From Hyphomicrobium_A sp041659545 (GTDB lineage: Bacteria > Pseudomonadota > Alphaproteobacteria > Rhizobiales > Hyphomicrobiaceae), in contig JBAZYB010000180.1 of assembly GCA_041659545.1 (NCBI GenBank), positions 1-8,146 on the forward strand: a DNA stretch of 8,146 nt, given 5' to 3'. This document shows positions 1-5,670 of this stretch, piece after piece. Position 1 is the first letter of the stretch, and the number at the start of each line of letters is the position of its first letter. The notes beneath the pieces are model-generated. The model worked only from the letters and a program-made list of their open reading frames with translations, was not told where the DNA came from and searched no databases. Made by a program: the position numbers and the translations under genes.

Positions 1-760
1 GCTGGCCGAGCAGCACCAATACTGTGATGACGGCTGCGGCTTCGAAGTAGACAGACACTGCTCCGTCGGCCTGACGGAACGCTGGCGGGAATATCTCCGG
101 CGCCAGAGTGGCGATGACGCTGTAGACCCACGCAACGCCGGTGCCCATTGCAATGAGCGTGAACATGTTGAGGTTGCGCGTGCGCAGAGATTGCCAGCCG
201 CGCTCGAAGAACGGCCAGCCGGACCACAGCACCACGGGTGTCGCCAATATGAGCTGCACCCAATTTGAGATCGTCGGAGATATTAGGCGGTGCCAACCGA
301 AGAGGTGACCGCCCATCTCCAGGATAAAAACCGGGAATGTAAGTGCGAGGCCGAACCAGAAGCGGCGCGTGAAGTCGACCAGTTCCTCGTTGGGGCCTTG
401 CTCGGCGGTCACTTCCATGGGTTCCAGAGCCATGCCGCAGATCGGACAGGAGCCGGGGCCGACCTGGCGGATTTCGGGGTGCATAGGGCAGGTGTAGATC
501 GTGCCCGGCGCCACGGGGGGCGGCGGGGCTTTGTTCTTCCCGATGTAACTCGTTGGATTGGCAATGAATTTTGTGCGGCAGCCGGCGGCGCAGAAGTAGT
601 ACGTGCGGCCGTCATGGTCGGCGCGGAACTTGGCCGTGTGGGGATCTACGTCCATGCCGCAGACCGGATCCTTGGCCATTCCCGGTGCCGGTGCGACGTG
701 GTCGTGCGCGCAGCAGCCTCCGTCCTTGTGGCCAGATTTGTGATGGGCATGCTCGGACAT
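1..760 (-). CDS. copA: Copper-type P1B-ATPase, N-terminal part (runs off the left edge)
   Basis: Heavy-metal exporting P-type ATPase of the inner membrane, most likely for Cu(I). Only the first 253 residues are present; the phosphorylation (DKTGT) and ATP-binding domains lie outside the window. Visible in order: a His/Cys-rich start (residues 1-20, with CC at 16-17); a YHS domain (DPVCGM at 31-36, YFCAAGC at 55-61); a heavy-metal-binding domain (YTCPMHPEI at 89-97, CPICGM at 105-110); then the first membrane segments, about 134-150, 166-184, 200-220 and the start of one at 238. No classical HMA (GMTCxxC) domain is seen. The ATG at 760 is preceded by GGAG at 772-769, eight bases away. The gene is divergent from a CsoR-type repressor and shares its operator, which supports copper as substrate. 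It is open at the edge, not broken. Family assignment is firm; metal specificity is inferred from domains and context. Confidence 0.93.
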   Translation of the reverse strand, partial: MSEHAHHKSGHKDGGCCAHDHVAPAPGMAKDPVCGMDVDPHTAKFRADHDGRTYYFCAAGCRTKFIANPTSYIGKNKAPPPPVAPGTIYTCPMHPEIRQVGPGSCPICGMALEPMEVTAEQGPNEELVDFTRRFWFGLALTFPVFILEMGGHLFGWHRLISPTISNWVQLILATPVVLWSGWPFFERGWQSLRTRNLNMFTLIAMGTGVAWVYSVIATLAPEIFPPAFRQADGAVSVYFEAAAVITVLVLLGQ

Positions 761-786
761 GAACCAGCTCCATGAACAACTTGAAC

Positions 787-815
787 TTGACCAGTATACC
801 CCTGGGGGGTATGTG
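787..815 (+). promoter_or_regulatory. Candidate csoR promoter
   Basis: TTGACC (787-792) and TATGTG (810-815) are separated by 17 bases. The -35 is good and the -10 weak. The operator at 796-812 fills the spacer and touches the -10. Transcription would start close to 822, the chosen start codon, which suggests a leaderless or nearly leaderless message. Confidence 0.35.
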
Positions 816-819
816 TCAA
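793..819 (-). promoter_or_regulatory. Candidate copA promoter
   Basis: On the minus strand a perfect -35 hexamer TTGACA (819-814) is followed after 15 bases by TATACT (798-793), a five-of-six match to -10. The spacer is shorter than the usual 17 and is almost filled by the CsoR-like operator. Transcription would start near 786, giving a leader of about 26 bases that contains the GGAG ribosome site. Seen by eye only. Confidence 0.55.
796..812. promoter_or_regulatory. CsoR-type operator (inverted repeat)
   Basis: A perfect 7-base inverted repeat, ATACCCC (796-802) and GGGGTAT (806-812), with spacer TGG. G/C-tract arms flanked by TA are typical of CsoR/RcnR-family binding sites. It lies in the 61-base gap between the divergent csoR-like and copA-like genes, inside the candidate promoter spacers of both. 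The expected partner is the CsoR-type protein encoded just to the right. Confidence 0.85.
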
Positions 820-821
820 TT

Positions 822-1097
822 ATGCAACCGAAAACCAAGGTCTCCTGTTCCAAACGGCTGAGCCGCATAGAGGGTCAGGTCCGTGGCGTGGCCCGCATGG
901 TCGCCGACGACCGTTATTGCATCGATATCGTCACGCAGATCTCAGCGATCCGCGCGGCGCTGGGACGGGTCGAGCAGGAGGTGCTGCGCGATCACGTTGC
1001 CCATTGCGTCGAGCACGCGATCGCGAGCGGCGATGCCGACGAGCAGCGCCGAAAAGTGGCCGAGTTGATGGAGGTTTTTGCGCGCGCCGATCGGTGA
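822..1097 (+). CDS. csoR: CsoR-type copper-sensing repressor
   Basis: Small all-helical DNA-binding repressor of the CsoR/RcnR family (DUF156), 91 residues. The family signature RLSRIEGQVRG is at residues 12-22. The Cu(I) ligand set Cys-His-Cys is present as C33 (RYCID), H58 and C62 (DHVAHC), which fits CsoR better than the nickel/cobalt RcnR or formaldehyde FrmR branches. Apo-protein should bind the operator at 796-812 and release it on Cu(I) binding, derepressing the divergent copA. The frame is open from an ATG at 759, but that start would put the operator inside the gene and add 21 residues without family similarity, so the ATG at 822 is preferred. A GTG at 813 is also in frame. No Shine-Dalgarno sequence is evident before 822. 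An extra Cys at position 9 lies just before the signature. Confidence 0.9.
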   Translation: MQPKTKVSCSKRLSRIEGQVRGVARMVADDRYCIDIVTQISAIRAALGRVEQEVLRDHVAHCVEHAIASGDADEQRRKVAELMEVFARADR

Positions 1098-1106
1098 GCT
1101 TTTTTT
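1082..1106 (+). terminator. Probable intrinsic terminator of csoR
   Basis: GCGCGCC (1082-1088) can pair with GGTGAGC (1093-1099) around a GATC loop, with one mismatch and one G-T wobble. It is followed at once by seven T residues (1100-1106). The 3' arm contains the csoR stop codon. It lies before the convergent murI end, so it would stop csoR transcription from entering murI antisense. Confidence 0.45.
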
Positions 1107-1145
1107 ACGCGCGGGCCGCGGAGGCTGCTGGTGGAACGACCGAGG

Positions 1146-1997
1146 TCAGGCGGCGAGAAGTGCGAAGGAGGAGACCCCAGGCCAGAAGACGCGTGCTCGG
1201 GCGCTGATCTCAGCGGGATTGCTGGCCGTCGTCAGGAGGGTCAGCGCGTGACCGCCGTCGCAAGCGAGGTAGCGCGGATGGCGGGTGAGATAGTCTTCAA
1301 GGCTGTCAGCAACGACTTCGGGTTGCGAAAGGATGCGGGTGAAGGGCGGGAGGTGGCGGCGGAAGAGATGCTCCACCAAGGGAAAATGGGTGCAGCCGAG
1401 TATGGCGCGGTGCGGCGGCACGCCGTTCGTCTGCGCCAGCATGGCCTGGACGCCTTCTTCCACGAGCTGCTCCAGTAACGCCTCGGGTGCTTCATCTTCG
1501 ATGGCGCCAGCAAGTCGCGAGCACACCTGCTGCACCACGGTGACCCGCGGGCAGCGCTTGCGGATCTCTTCAGGGTAGACGTCGGAGTTGATGGTGCGTG
1601 TCGTGCCGAAAACGGCGACGACGTCGGTATTGTATTTCTGCGGATATTGGGGTGAGGAGACGGCCCAGGGTGTTTGGGTCGCGGCTTCGACAGTCGGGGC
1701 GACGATGCCGAGAATGTTGTGGCCGCGCCATTGGCTGCTCGGCAGCCAGACCTGCTGCAGATGCCGAGCGGCGACGGCCGTTGCCGTATTGCAGCCGAGA
1801 AGCACGAGCTTGCAGCCCCGTGCGAAGAGAACCTCGACGCTGGCGCGTGTCAGGTCGATGACCTCGGCGGAGGAGCGATCGCCATATGGAACGTTGGCGT
1901 GGTCGCCGAGGTAGAGGAAGGGCTTGTCGGGGAAACGATCGACGAGTGCACGCAGCACCGTCAGTCCGCCGAGGCCTGAATCGAAGACGCCGATCAT
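1146..1997 (-). CDS. murI: Glutamate racemase
   Basis: Cytoplasmic cofactor-independent racemase making D-glutamate for peptidoglycan; 283 residues, within the family range. Hallmarks: GVFDSGLGGLTV at 3-14 (D6, S7), the YLGDxANVPYGD stretch at 29-40, first catalytic Cys C69 in GCNTATA (68-74), and second catalytic Cys C202 in GCTHFPL (201-207). Compared with the E. coli enzyme as I remember it, the region at about 83-125 looks longer, with a Trp/Tyr/Pro-rich stretch at 107-121 where most family members have a short loop. The ATG at 1997 begins the conserved N-terminus directly; no good ribosome site is visible upstream. It lies 92 bases after fabI in the same direction, but a strong hairpin in between suggests separate expression or read-through only. 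It is convergent with csoR, 48 bases apart. Confidence 0.95.
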   Translation of the reverse strand: MIGVFDSGLGGLTVLRALVDRFPDKPFLYLGDHANVPYGDRSSAEVIDLTRASVEVLFARGCKLVLLGCNTATAVAARHLQQVWLPSSQWRGHNILGIVAPTVEAATQTPWAVSSPQYPQKYNTDVVAVFGTTRTINSDVYPEEIRKRCPRVTVVQQVCSRLAGAIEDEAPEALLEQLVEEGVQAMLAQTNGVPPHRAILGCTHFPLVEHLFRRHLPPFTRILSQPEVVADSLEDYLTRHPRYLACDGGHALTLLTTASNPAEISARARVFWPGVSSFALLAA

Positions 1998-2056
1998 GCG
2001 CGTGTGTGAGCCGGCATCGTCAGATCGTCAAGATGCTTCGATGCGTGGGAGAAGGA

Positions 2057-2079
2057 GGTGGGCGAAATATCCGCCCACC
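2057..2079 (-). terminator. Strong hairpin after fabI, probable terminator or attenuator
   Basis: Perfect 8-base stem: GGTGGGCG (2057-2064) and CGCCCACC (2072-2079) around a 7-base loop. On the minus strand it starts about 10 bases after the fabI stop and is followed by a pyrimidine tract (TCCTTCTCCC) rather than a T-run. It probably ends or attenuates the fabA-fabB-fabI transcript before murI, or protects its 3' end. Confidence 0.55.
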
Positions 2080-2089
2080 GCGGGGACGT

Positions 2090-2953
2090 CTATTCGGCGG
2101 CTTCTGGCGGTGAACGGCGCGATGCATCGGCGTCCAACTGCTTCAGCGTGACAAGGGAAGGCATGGCGACGGTGGAGTAACCGCAGTCGACGAAGTGAAC
2201 TTCGCCCGTCACGGCGCCCGACATGTCGGAGAGCAGATACAGCGCCGAGCCACCAACCTCGTTCAGAGACGGCGTGCGGCGCAGCGGCGCGTTCTCTTTC
2301 TGGAAATTGAAAATGACGCGCGCGTCCGAAACGCCGGCACCTGAAAGCGTGCGCATCGGACCGGCAGAGAGTGCGTTGACGCGAATGTTCTGCGGACCGA
2401 GATCGGCAGCGAGGTAGCGGACGGACGCTTCGAGTGCGGCCTTGGCGACGCCCATGACGTTATAGGAGGGCACCGACTTGGTGGCGCCGCCGTAGCTCAG
2501 TGTCAGCAGAGAGCCGCCGTTGGTCATCAGCGGAACAGCGCGCTTGCAGATCTCGGTGAACGAGAAGCACGAGATCACCATGGTGTTGGTGAAGTTCTCG
2601 CGGGTGGTGTTGACGTAGCGACCTGACAGCTCGCGCGGGTCGGAGAAGGCGAGCGCGTGGACGACGAAGTCGAGATTGCCCCACTCCTGCTGGATGCGGG
2701 CAAAGACGCGATCGACACTGTCGAGGTCGAGCACGTTGCAGGGCTCGATGATCTTTGAGCCAAGGTTCTGTGCCAGCGGCAGGGCGCGGCGTCCGAAGGC
2801 ACCGTCCTGGTAGGTGAAGGCCAACTCCGCACCTTGTCCGGCAAGGATGCGGGCGATGCCCCAGGCGATGGAGCGCTCATTGGCAACGCCCATGATGAGC
2901 CCACGCTTGCCGGCCATGATCGGACCAGGATTGGCGAGGTCGAATTCAGACAT
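2090..2953 (-). CDS. fabI: Enoyl-[acyl-carrier-protein] reductase (NADH), FabI type
   Basis: Short-chain dehydrogenase/reductase enzyme that reduces trans-2-enoyl-ACP, the last step of each fatty-acid elongation round; 287 residues, slightly longer than E. coli FabI (262), with a charged tail of about 25 residues. The FabI-type nucleotide site GVANERSIAWGIA is at 22-34. The catalytic Tyr-x6-Lys is Y164 and K171 in YNVMGVAK, with a further conserved Tyr at Y154 (LSYGGA). A102 sits at the position of E. coli G93, where substitutions cause triclosan resistance, but Ala is natural in other sensitive FabI enzymes, so no resistance is claimed. The ATG at 2953 has AGGA seven bases upstream. It is third in the run fabA-fabB-fabI, 111 bases after fabB, with hairpins in the gap. 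Such an extra or dedicated FabI is usual in rhizobia; other copies outside the window cannot be excluded. Confidence 0.96.
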   Translation of the reverse strand: MSEFDLANPGPIMAGKRGLIMGVANERSIAWGIARILAGQGAELAFTYQDGAFGRRALPLAQNLGSKIIEPCNVLDLDSVDRVFARIQQEWGNLDFVVHALAFSDPRELSGRYVNTTRENFTNTMVISCFSFTEICKRAVPLMTNGGSLLTLSYGGATKSVPSYNVMGVAKAALEASVRYLAADLGPQNIRVNALSAGPMRTLSGAGVSDARVIFNFQKENAPLRRTPSLNEVGGSALYLLSDMSGAVTGEVHFVDCGYSTVAMPSLVTLKQLDADASRRSPPEAAE

Positions 2954-3001
2954 GGAAAGGTCCTGTCGTTCCTGAATGTAATCGGCAAGCCGGTGCGGCG
3001 C

Positions 3002-3063
3002 CGCGCGTTTATTAGAGGTTCGCGCGATGCTCGCTGTTCCCGAGAAGACAGCCGTGGGGCTGT
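3002..3063 (-). other. Two hairpins in the fabB-fabI gap
   Basis: Immediately after the fabB stop the minus strand can fold ACAGCC (3048-3053) against GGCTGT (3058-3063), a perfect 6-base stem with a 4-base loop and no T-run. Further on, CGCGCG at 3002-3007 and 3021-3026 are self-complementary and flank a 13-base A/T-rich loop. They may be processing or stability elements between the two cistrons, or a weak terminator. An AT-rich TAATAA (minus strand) lies in the second loop but has no matching -35, so a separate fabI promoter is not supported. Confidence 0.35.
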
Positions 3064-3064
3064 T

Positions 3065-4297
3065 CTAGCCGGTCACACGGCGAAAAACGAGCGTGGCATT
3101 AGTGCCGCCGAAGCCAAAACTGTTCGACATGACGCAGTTAAGGCTAACATTGTCCATGCGCTCGCGCACGATGGGCATGTCGGCGAGTTCGGGGTCGATC
3201 TCTTCGATATTGGCGCTCTCGCAGATGAAACCGTTGTTCATCATCAGCAGCGAGAAAATAGCCTCCTGGACACCCACGGCCCCAAGCGAATGGCCGGTCA
3301 GGGACTTGGTTGCCGAGATGCTGGGCACGTCGCCGTTGAATACCTTGCGGATGGCCTCGATTTCGCGGAGATCGCCGATGGGCGTTCCGGTGCCGTGAGG
3401 GTTGATGTAGTCAACCTTCTGGCCGATACCGTTGCCGTCCATGCCCTTGAGGGCGAGTTGCATGCAACGGACGGCGCCTTCGCCCGACGGGGCGACCATG
3501 TCGTAGCCGTCCGAAGTGGCGCCATAGCCGACCAGCTCACCGTACATGCGGGCGCCACGTGCCTTGGCGCGTTCGTATTCCTCGAGAACGACCACGCCAG
3601 CGCCACCAGCGATCACGAAGCCATCGCGATTCTTGTCGTAGGCGCGGCTCGCCTTTGCGGGGGTATCGTTAAACTTCGAGGACATCGCGCCCATGGCGTC
3701 GAACAGGACGGACAGCGTCCAGTCGAGTTCCTCGCAACCGCCGGCAAACATCACATCCTGCTTGCCCCATTGAATGAGTTCGGCGGCGTTGCCGATGCAG
3801 TGCGCGGAGGTCGAACAGGCCGAGGCGATCGAGTAGTTGACGCCCTTGATCTGGAAACTGGTAGCGAGCGCCGCAGAGGGTCCCGAGCACATCGCTTTCG
3901 GCACCTCGAAGGGGCCGACTTTCTTGGGATCTTTTTCGCGCGTGATATCGGCGGCGGCGACGATGGCGCGCGTCGAGGGGCCGCCAGAGCCGACGATGAT
4001 CCCAGTGCGTTCGTTGATGACGTCGTTTTCAGATAATCCGGCGTCGCGGATCGCCTGATCCATGGCGACATAGTTCCAGCCCACGCCGTCGCCCATGAAG
4101 CGGCGCGGCTTGCGGGGCACTTGGGATTCCCAGTCGATGTTCGGCGCGCCGTGAACTTGGCAGCGGAAACCGAGCTCGGCGTACTTTTCAGCTCGAACGA
4201 TGCCGGACTTCCCCTCGCGGAGTGACGCGAGCACTTCCTGGCAGCTGTTTCCAATCGAGGAAACTATGCCCATGCCCGTGACGACCACACGTCTCAT
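3065..4297 (-). CDS. fabB: 3-oxoacyl-[acyl-carrier-protein] synthase I (beta-ketoacyl-ACP synthase)
   Basis: Condensing enzyme that extends acyl-ACP with malonyl-ACP. FabB is the form needed to elongate the cis-unsaturated intermediates made by FabA. It has 410 residues, normal for the family (E. coli 406). The catalytic Cys-His-His triad is C161 (SACSTSAHC), H301 (NPHGTGTPIGD) and H336 (KSLTGHSLGAVG), with the conserved K331. The thiolase fold signature at the N-terminus (RRVVVTGMGIVSSIG, 2-16) and the C-terminal GFGGTN (395-400) are intact. FabB rather than FabF is inferred from overall resemblance and from position directly after fabA, 79 bases away and in the same direction. The ATG at 4297 matches the conserved start; purine-rich GAGAGGATGGGTGG lies upstream as the ribosome site. 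The gene is complete. Confidence 0.96.
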   Translation of the reverse strand: MRRVVVTGMGIVSSIGNSCQEVLASLREGKSGIVRAEKYAELGFRCQVHGAPNIDWESQVPRKPRRFMGDGVGWNYVAMDQAIRDAGLSENDVINERTGIIVGSGGPSTRAIVAAADITREKDPKKVGPFEVPKAMCSGPSAALATSFQIKGVNYSIASACSTSAHCIGNAAELIQWGKQDVMFAGGCEELDWTLSVLFDAMGAMSSKFNDTPAKASRAYDKNRDGFVIAGGAGVVVLEEYERAKARGARMYGELVGYGATSDGYDMVAPSGEGAVRCMQLALKGMDGNGIGQKVDYINPHGTGTPIGDLREIEAIRKVFNGDVPSISATKSLTGHSLGAVGVQEAIFSLLMMNNGFICESANIEEIDPELADMPIVRERMDNVSLNCVMSNSFGFGGTNATLVFRRVTG

Positions 4298-4314
4298 CCA
4301 CCCATCCTCTCGTA

Positions 4315-4351
4315 CCGGAAGCTTGTGGCTTCTCTCGCATTTCGGCTCCGG
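4315..4351 (-). other. Nested stem-loop in the fabA-fabB gap
   Basis: CCGGA (4315-4319) and TCCGG (4347-4351) can close a loop that may hold an inner GAAGC/GCTTC stem (4318-4322 with 4328-4332). The outer and inner stems share two bases, so they may be alternatives. On the minus strand GCTTCCGG also occurs twice here as a short direct repeat. It lies just upstream of the fabB ribosome site, so it could affect fabB translation or mark a processing site. No T-run follows, so it is not a standard terminator. Confidence 0.25.
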
Positions 4352-4376
4352 AAGCGAGCACGAAATACCATCAAGA

Positions 4377-4919
4377 TCAAGGACTGGCGGTGGCCGCGGC
4401 GTCGCCGGTCTCGAACAGGCCGACCCGCAGGTCGGTCGCCGTATAGATCACTTCGCCGTCCGCTTTCATGACGCCGTCGGCAATCGCCAGCTTCAGTTTG
4501 CGCAGGATGACCCGCTTCATATCGACGATGTATTCGATCTTGCCGACCGTCGGCAGAACCATGCCGGTGAACTTAACCTCACCGACGCCCAGGGCGCGGC
4601 CGCGGCCGGGGGCACCCAGCCAGCCCAGAAAGAAGCCGGTCATCTGCCACAGAGCATCGAGCCCAAGACATCCGGGCATGACCGGGTCGCCCTGGAAATG
4701 GCAGTCAAAAAACCAGTCGAGGCTATTGTTGCCCTTGACCTGCAGCTCGGCTGCGATCTGGCCTTTGCCGTGCTGTCCGCCGGTCTCGGACACGAGGGGG
4801 ATGCGGTCGAACATGAGCATCGGCGGGAGGGGGAGTTGGGCGTTGCCCGGACCGAACAGCTCGCCGCGCCCGCACGCGAGCAGATCCTCATATTCGAAGC
4901 TCGTGCGGCGTTCTGTCAT
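4377..4919 (-). CDS. fabA: 3-hydroxydecanoyl-[acyl-carrier-protein] dehydratase/isomerase
   Basis: Bifunctional cytoplasmic enzyme that dehydrates 3-hydroxydecanoyl-ACP and isomerises trans-2- to cis-3-decenoyl-ACP, the branch point to unsaturated fatty acids. It has 180 residues (E. coli 171). The hot-dog-fold active site is intact: H74 in the FFDCHFQGDPVMPG stretch (70-83) and D88 in GCLGLDALWQ (83-92). GRALGVGEVKFTG (107-119) and IYTATDLRVGLF (158-169) match the family closely. The frame is open upstream to 5051, but the family N-terminus starts at the ATG at 4919, and the extra 44 residues look non-coding. No strong ribosome site is visible: GGGGA lies about 14 bases upstream next to a hairpin. 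It is first gene of fabA-fabB-fabI and divergent from irr. Confidence 0.96.
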   Translation of the reverse strand: MTERRTSFEYEDLLACGRGELFGPGNAQLPLPPMLMFDRIPLVSETGGQHGKGQIAAELQVKGNNSLDWFFDCHFQGDPVMPGCLGLDALWQMTGFFLGWLGAPGRGRALGVGEVKFTGMVLPTVGKIEYIVDMKRVILRKLKLAIADGVMKADGEVIYTATDLRVGLFETGDAAATASP

Positions 4920-4936
4920 GATATCTATGCTCAATC

Positions 4937-4976
4937 CCCGCTGTCGCGGGCCCCTTCGCCACGTTCGGGGGGTTCC
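4937..4976 (-). promoter_or_regulatory. Structured fabA leader
   Basis: About 17 bases upstream of the fabA start, CCCGC (4937-4941) and GCGGG (4946-4950) form a perfect stem around a TGTC loop. Immediately beyond, CCCC (4951-4954) can pair with the G-run at 4967-4972 across a short loop. The two lie in tandem in the presumed fabA leader, and the near one overlaps the only ribosome-site-like GGGGA. No known riboswitch is recognised. In the rest of the 270-base gap between fabA and irr (4920-5189) I see no gene and no convincing fabA promoter. Confidence 0.3.
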
Positions 4977-5065
4977 TAACACAGTCACATGGCGTTCAAA
5001 AGAGTAAGTCGCGCGTTTGGGGGATGCCGCGAGCGGCCACAGCGCCGCCACAGATTGCGGCTGAG

Positions 5066-5094
5066 TTGCAGGCCGACGGCGGTCTGCCTATAGT
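5066..5094 (+). promoter_or_regulatory. Candidate irr promoter
   Basis: TATAGT (5089-5094), a five-of-six -10, is preceded after 17 bases by TTGCAG (5066-5071), which keeps only the TTG of -35. The A/T-rich stretch TATAGTATAC stands out in GC-rich surroundings. It would give an irr leader of roughly 90 bases. No clear iron-control element (TTAGAA-type palindrome) was found near it. Confidence 0.4.
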
Positions 5095-5189
5095 ATACGG
5101 CTACCGTAAGCTTGCTTGCCGATTTCGCCCTGCACGGGTGGGATGGGCCGGCTGGCCAGCTTCCTCAAGATGGTGCGACGCGCACGCTG

Positions 5190-5636
5190 ATGACCGACAG
5201 CATTTCCGGCTCACAGAACGATGGCAGACCCACACGCGGCGTAGCTCAGCTGCTGCGCAAGGCGGGGTTGCGACCGACGCGGCAGCGTCTGGCGCTGGGC
5301 GCACTGCTGTTCGAGGGTGAGGATCGTCATGTGACGGCGGAATCGCTGCACGCGGAGGCGACCTCCGGTGGCCAGCATGTTTCGCTGGCGACGGTGTACA
5401 ACACGCTGCATCAGTTCAAACGGGCAGGCCTGCTGCGGGAATTGGCGATCAACGGGGCGAAGGCCTACTTCGATACCAATACCTCGAATCACAATCACTT
5501 TTTCGTCGAGGATGAGGGCGAGCTGCGCGACATTCCTGGTCACGCCATTCGCGTCGATGGGGTTCCCGAGCCGCCTGAGGGCATGAGCATCACGCACATT
5601 GACGTGGTGGTGCGGCTGACGCCCAAGAAGGGCTGA
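5190..5636 (+). CDS. irr: Iron-response regulator Irr (Fur family)
   Basis: Fur-superfamily transcription factor that, in Rhizobiales and relatives, senses iron through heme and controls heme synthesis, iron uptake and storage genes. It has 148 residues. The winged-helix part holds GLRPTRQRLALGALLF (26-41) and the recognition helix HVSLATVYNTLHQF (63-76), both very close to known Irr proteins. YFDTNTSNHNHFFVE (93-107) is the Irr dimer-domain motif, and a VVRL ending (139-143) closes the protein. The histidine cluster reads H101-N102-H103 rather than HHH, and the N-terminal Cys-Pro heme motif of Bradyrhizobium Irr is absent; the protein has no Cys. The frame opens upstream at a TTG (5112), but the ATG at 5190 is preferred because family similarity begins after it. 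The ribosome site is weak. Divergent from fabA and convergent with the SH3 gene. Confidence 0.93.
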   Translation: MTDSISGSQNDGRPTRGVAQLLRKAGLRPTRQRLALGALLFEGEDRHVTAESLHAEATSGGQHVSLATVYNTLHQFKRAGLLRELAINGAKAYFDTNTSNHNHFFVEDEGELRDIPGHAIRVDGVPEPPEGMSITHIDVVVRLTPKKG

Positions 5637-5670
5637 GCGATCCGGATCGCGCCGTCGCGCGGCTTATTTT
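5637..5670 (+). terminator. Probable terminator of irr
   Basis: Directly after the irr stop lies a perfect 14-base palindrome (GCGATCC-GGATCGC, 5637-5650). Next comes GCCG (5651-5654), loop TCGCG, CGGC (5660-5663) and then TTATTTT (5664-5670). The stem plus T-rich tract looks like an intrinsic terminator for plus-strand transcription. The T-tract includes the stop codon of the convergent SH3 gene. Confidence 0.45.

Noticed and set aside
290..775. A 161-residue plus-strand frame over the start of copA
   Set aside because: The minus strand encodes clear YHS and metal-binding motifs across the same bases.
2644..2659. Ala at the FabI position where E. coli has Gly93, suggesting triclosan resistance
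   Set aside because: Ala is the normal residue at this position in other triclosan-sensitive FabI enzymes, so it is no evidence of resistance.
2834..4036. A 400-residue open frame on the plus strand opposite fabB and fabI
   Set aside because: It lies antisense to two strongly matched enzymes and has no recognisable domain. Long antisense frames are common in GC-rich genes with biased third positions.
4920..5051. Longer fabA reading from 5051
   Set aside because: The added 44 residues are Arg-rich and unlike FabA, and they would cover the hairpin leader. The ATG at 4919 matches the family start.
5112..5189. Longer irr reading from a TTG at 5112
   Set aside because: The added 26 residues show no family similarity, and an ATG at 5190 gives a normal Irr length.
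4920..5189. Search for an ICE/Irr-box palindrome (TTAGAA-type) between irr and fabA
   Set aside because: Only short chance palindromes such as GTATAC are present. None has the expected spacing or A/T content.
5236..5252. GCGGCGTAGCTCAGCTG resembles the 5' part of a tRNA
   Set aside because: It lies inside irr, and there is no acceptor-stem partner or TTCGA box at the right distance. A similar GTAGCTCAG inside fabI near 2491 was rejected for the same reason.
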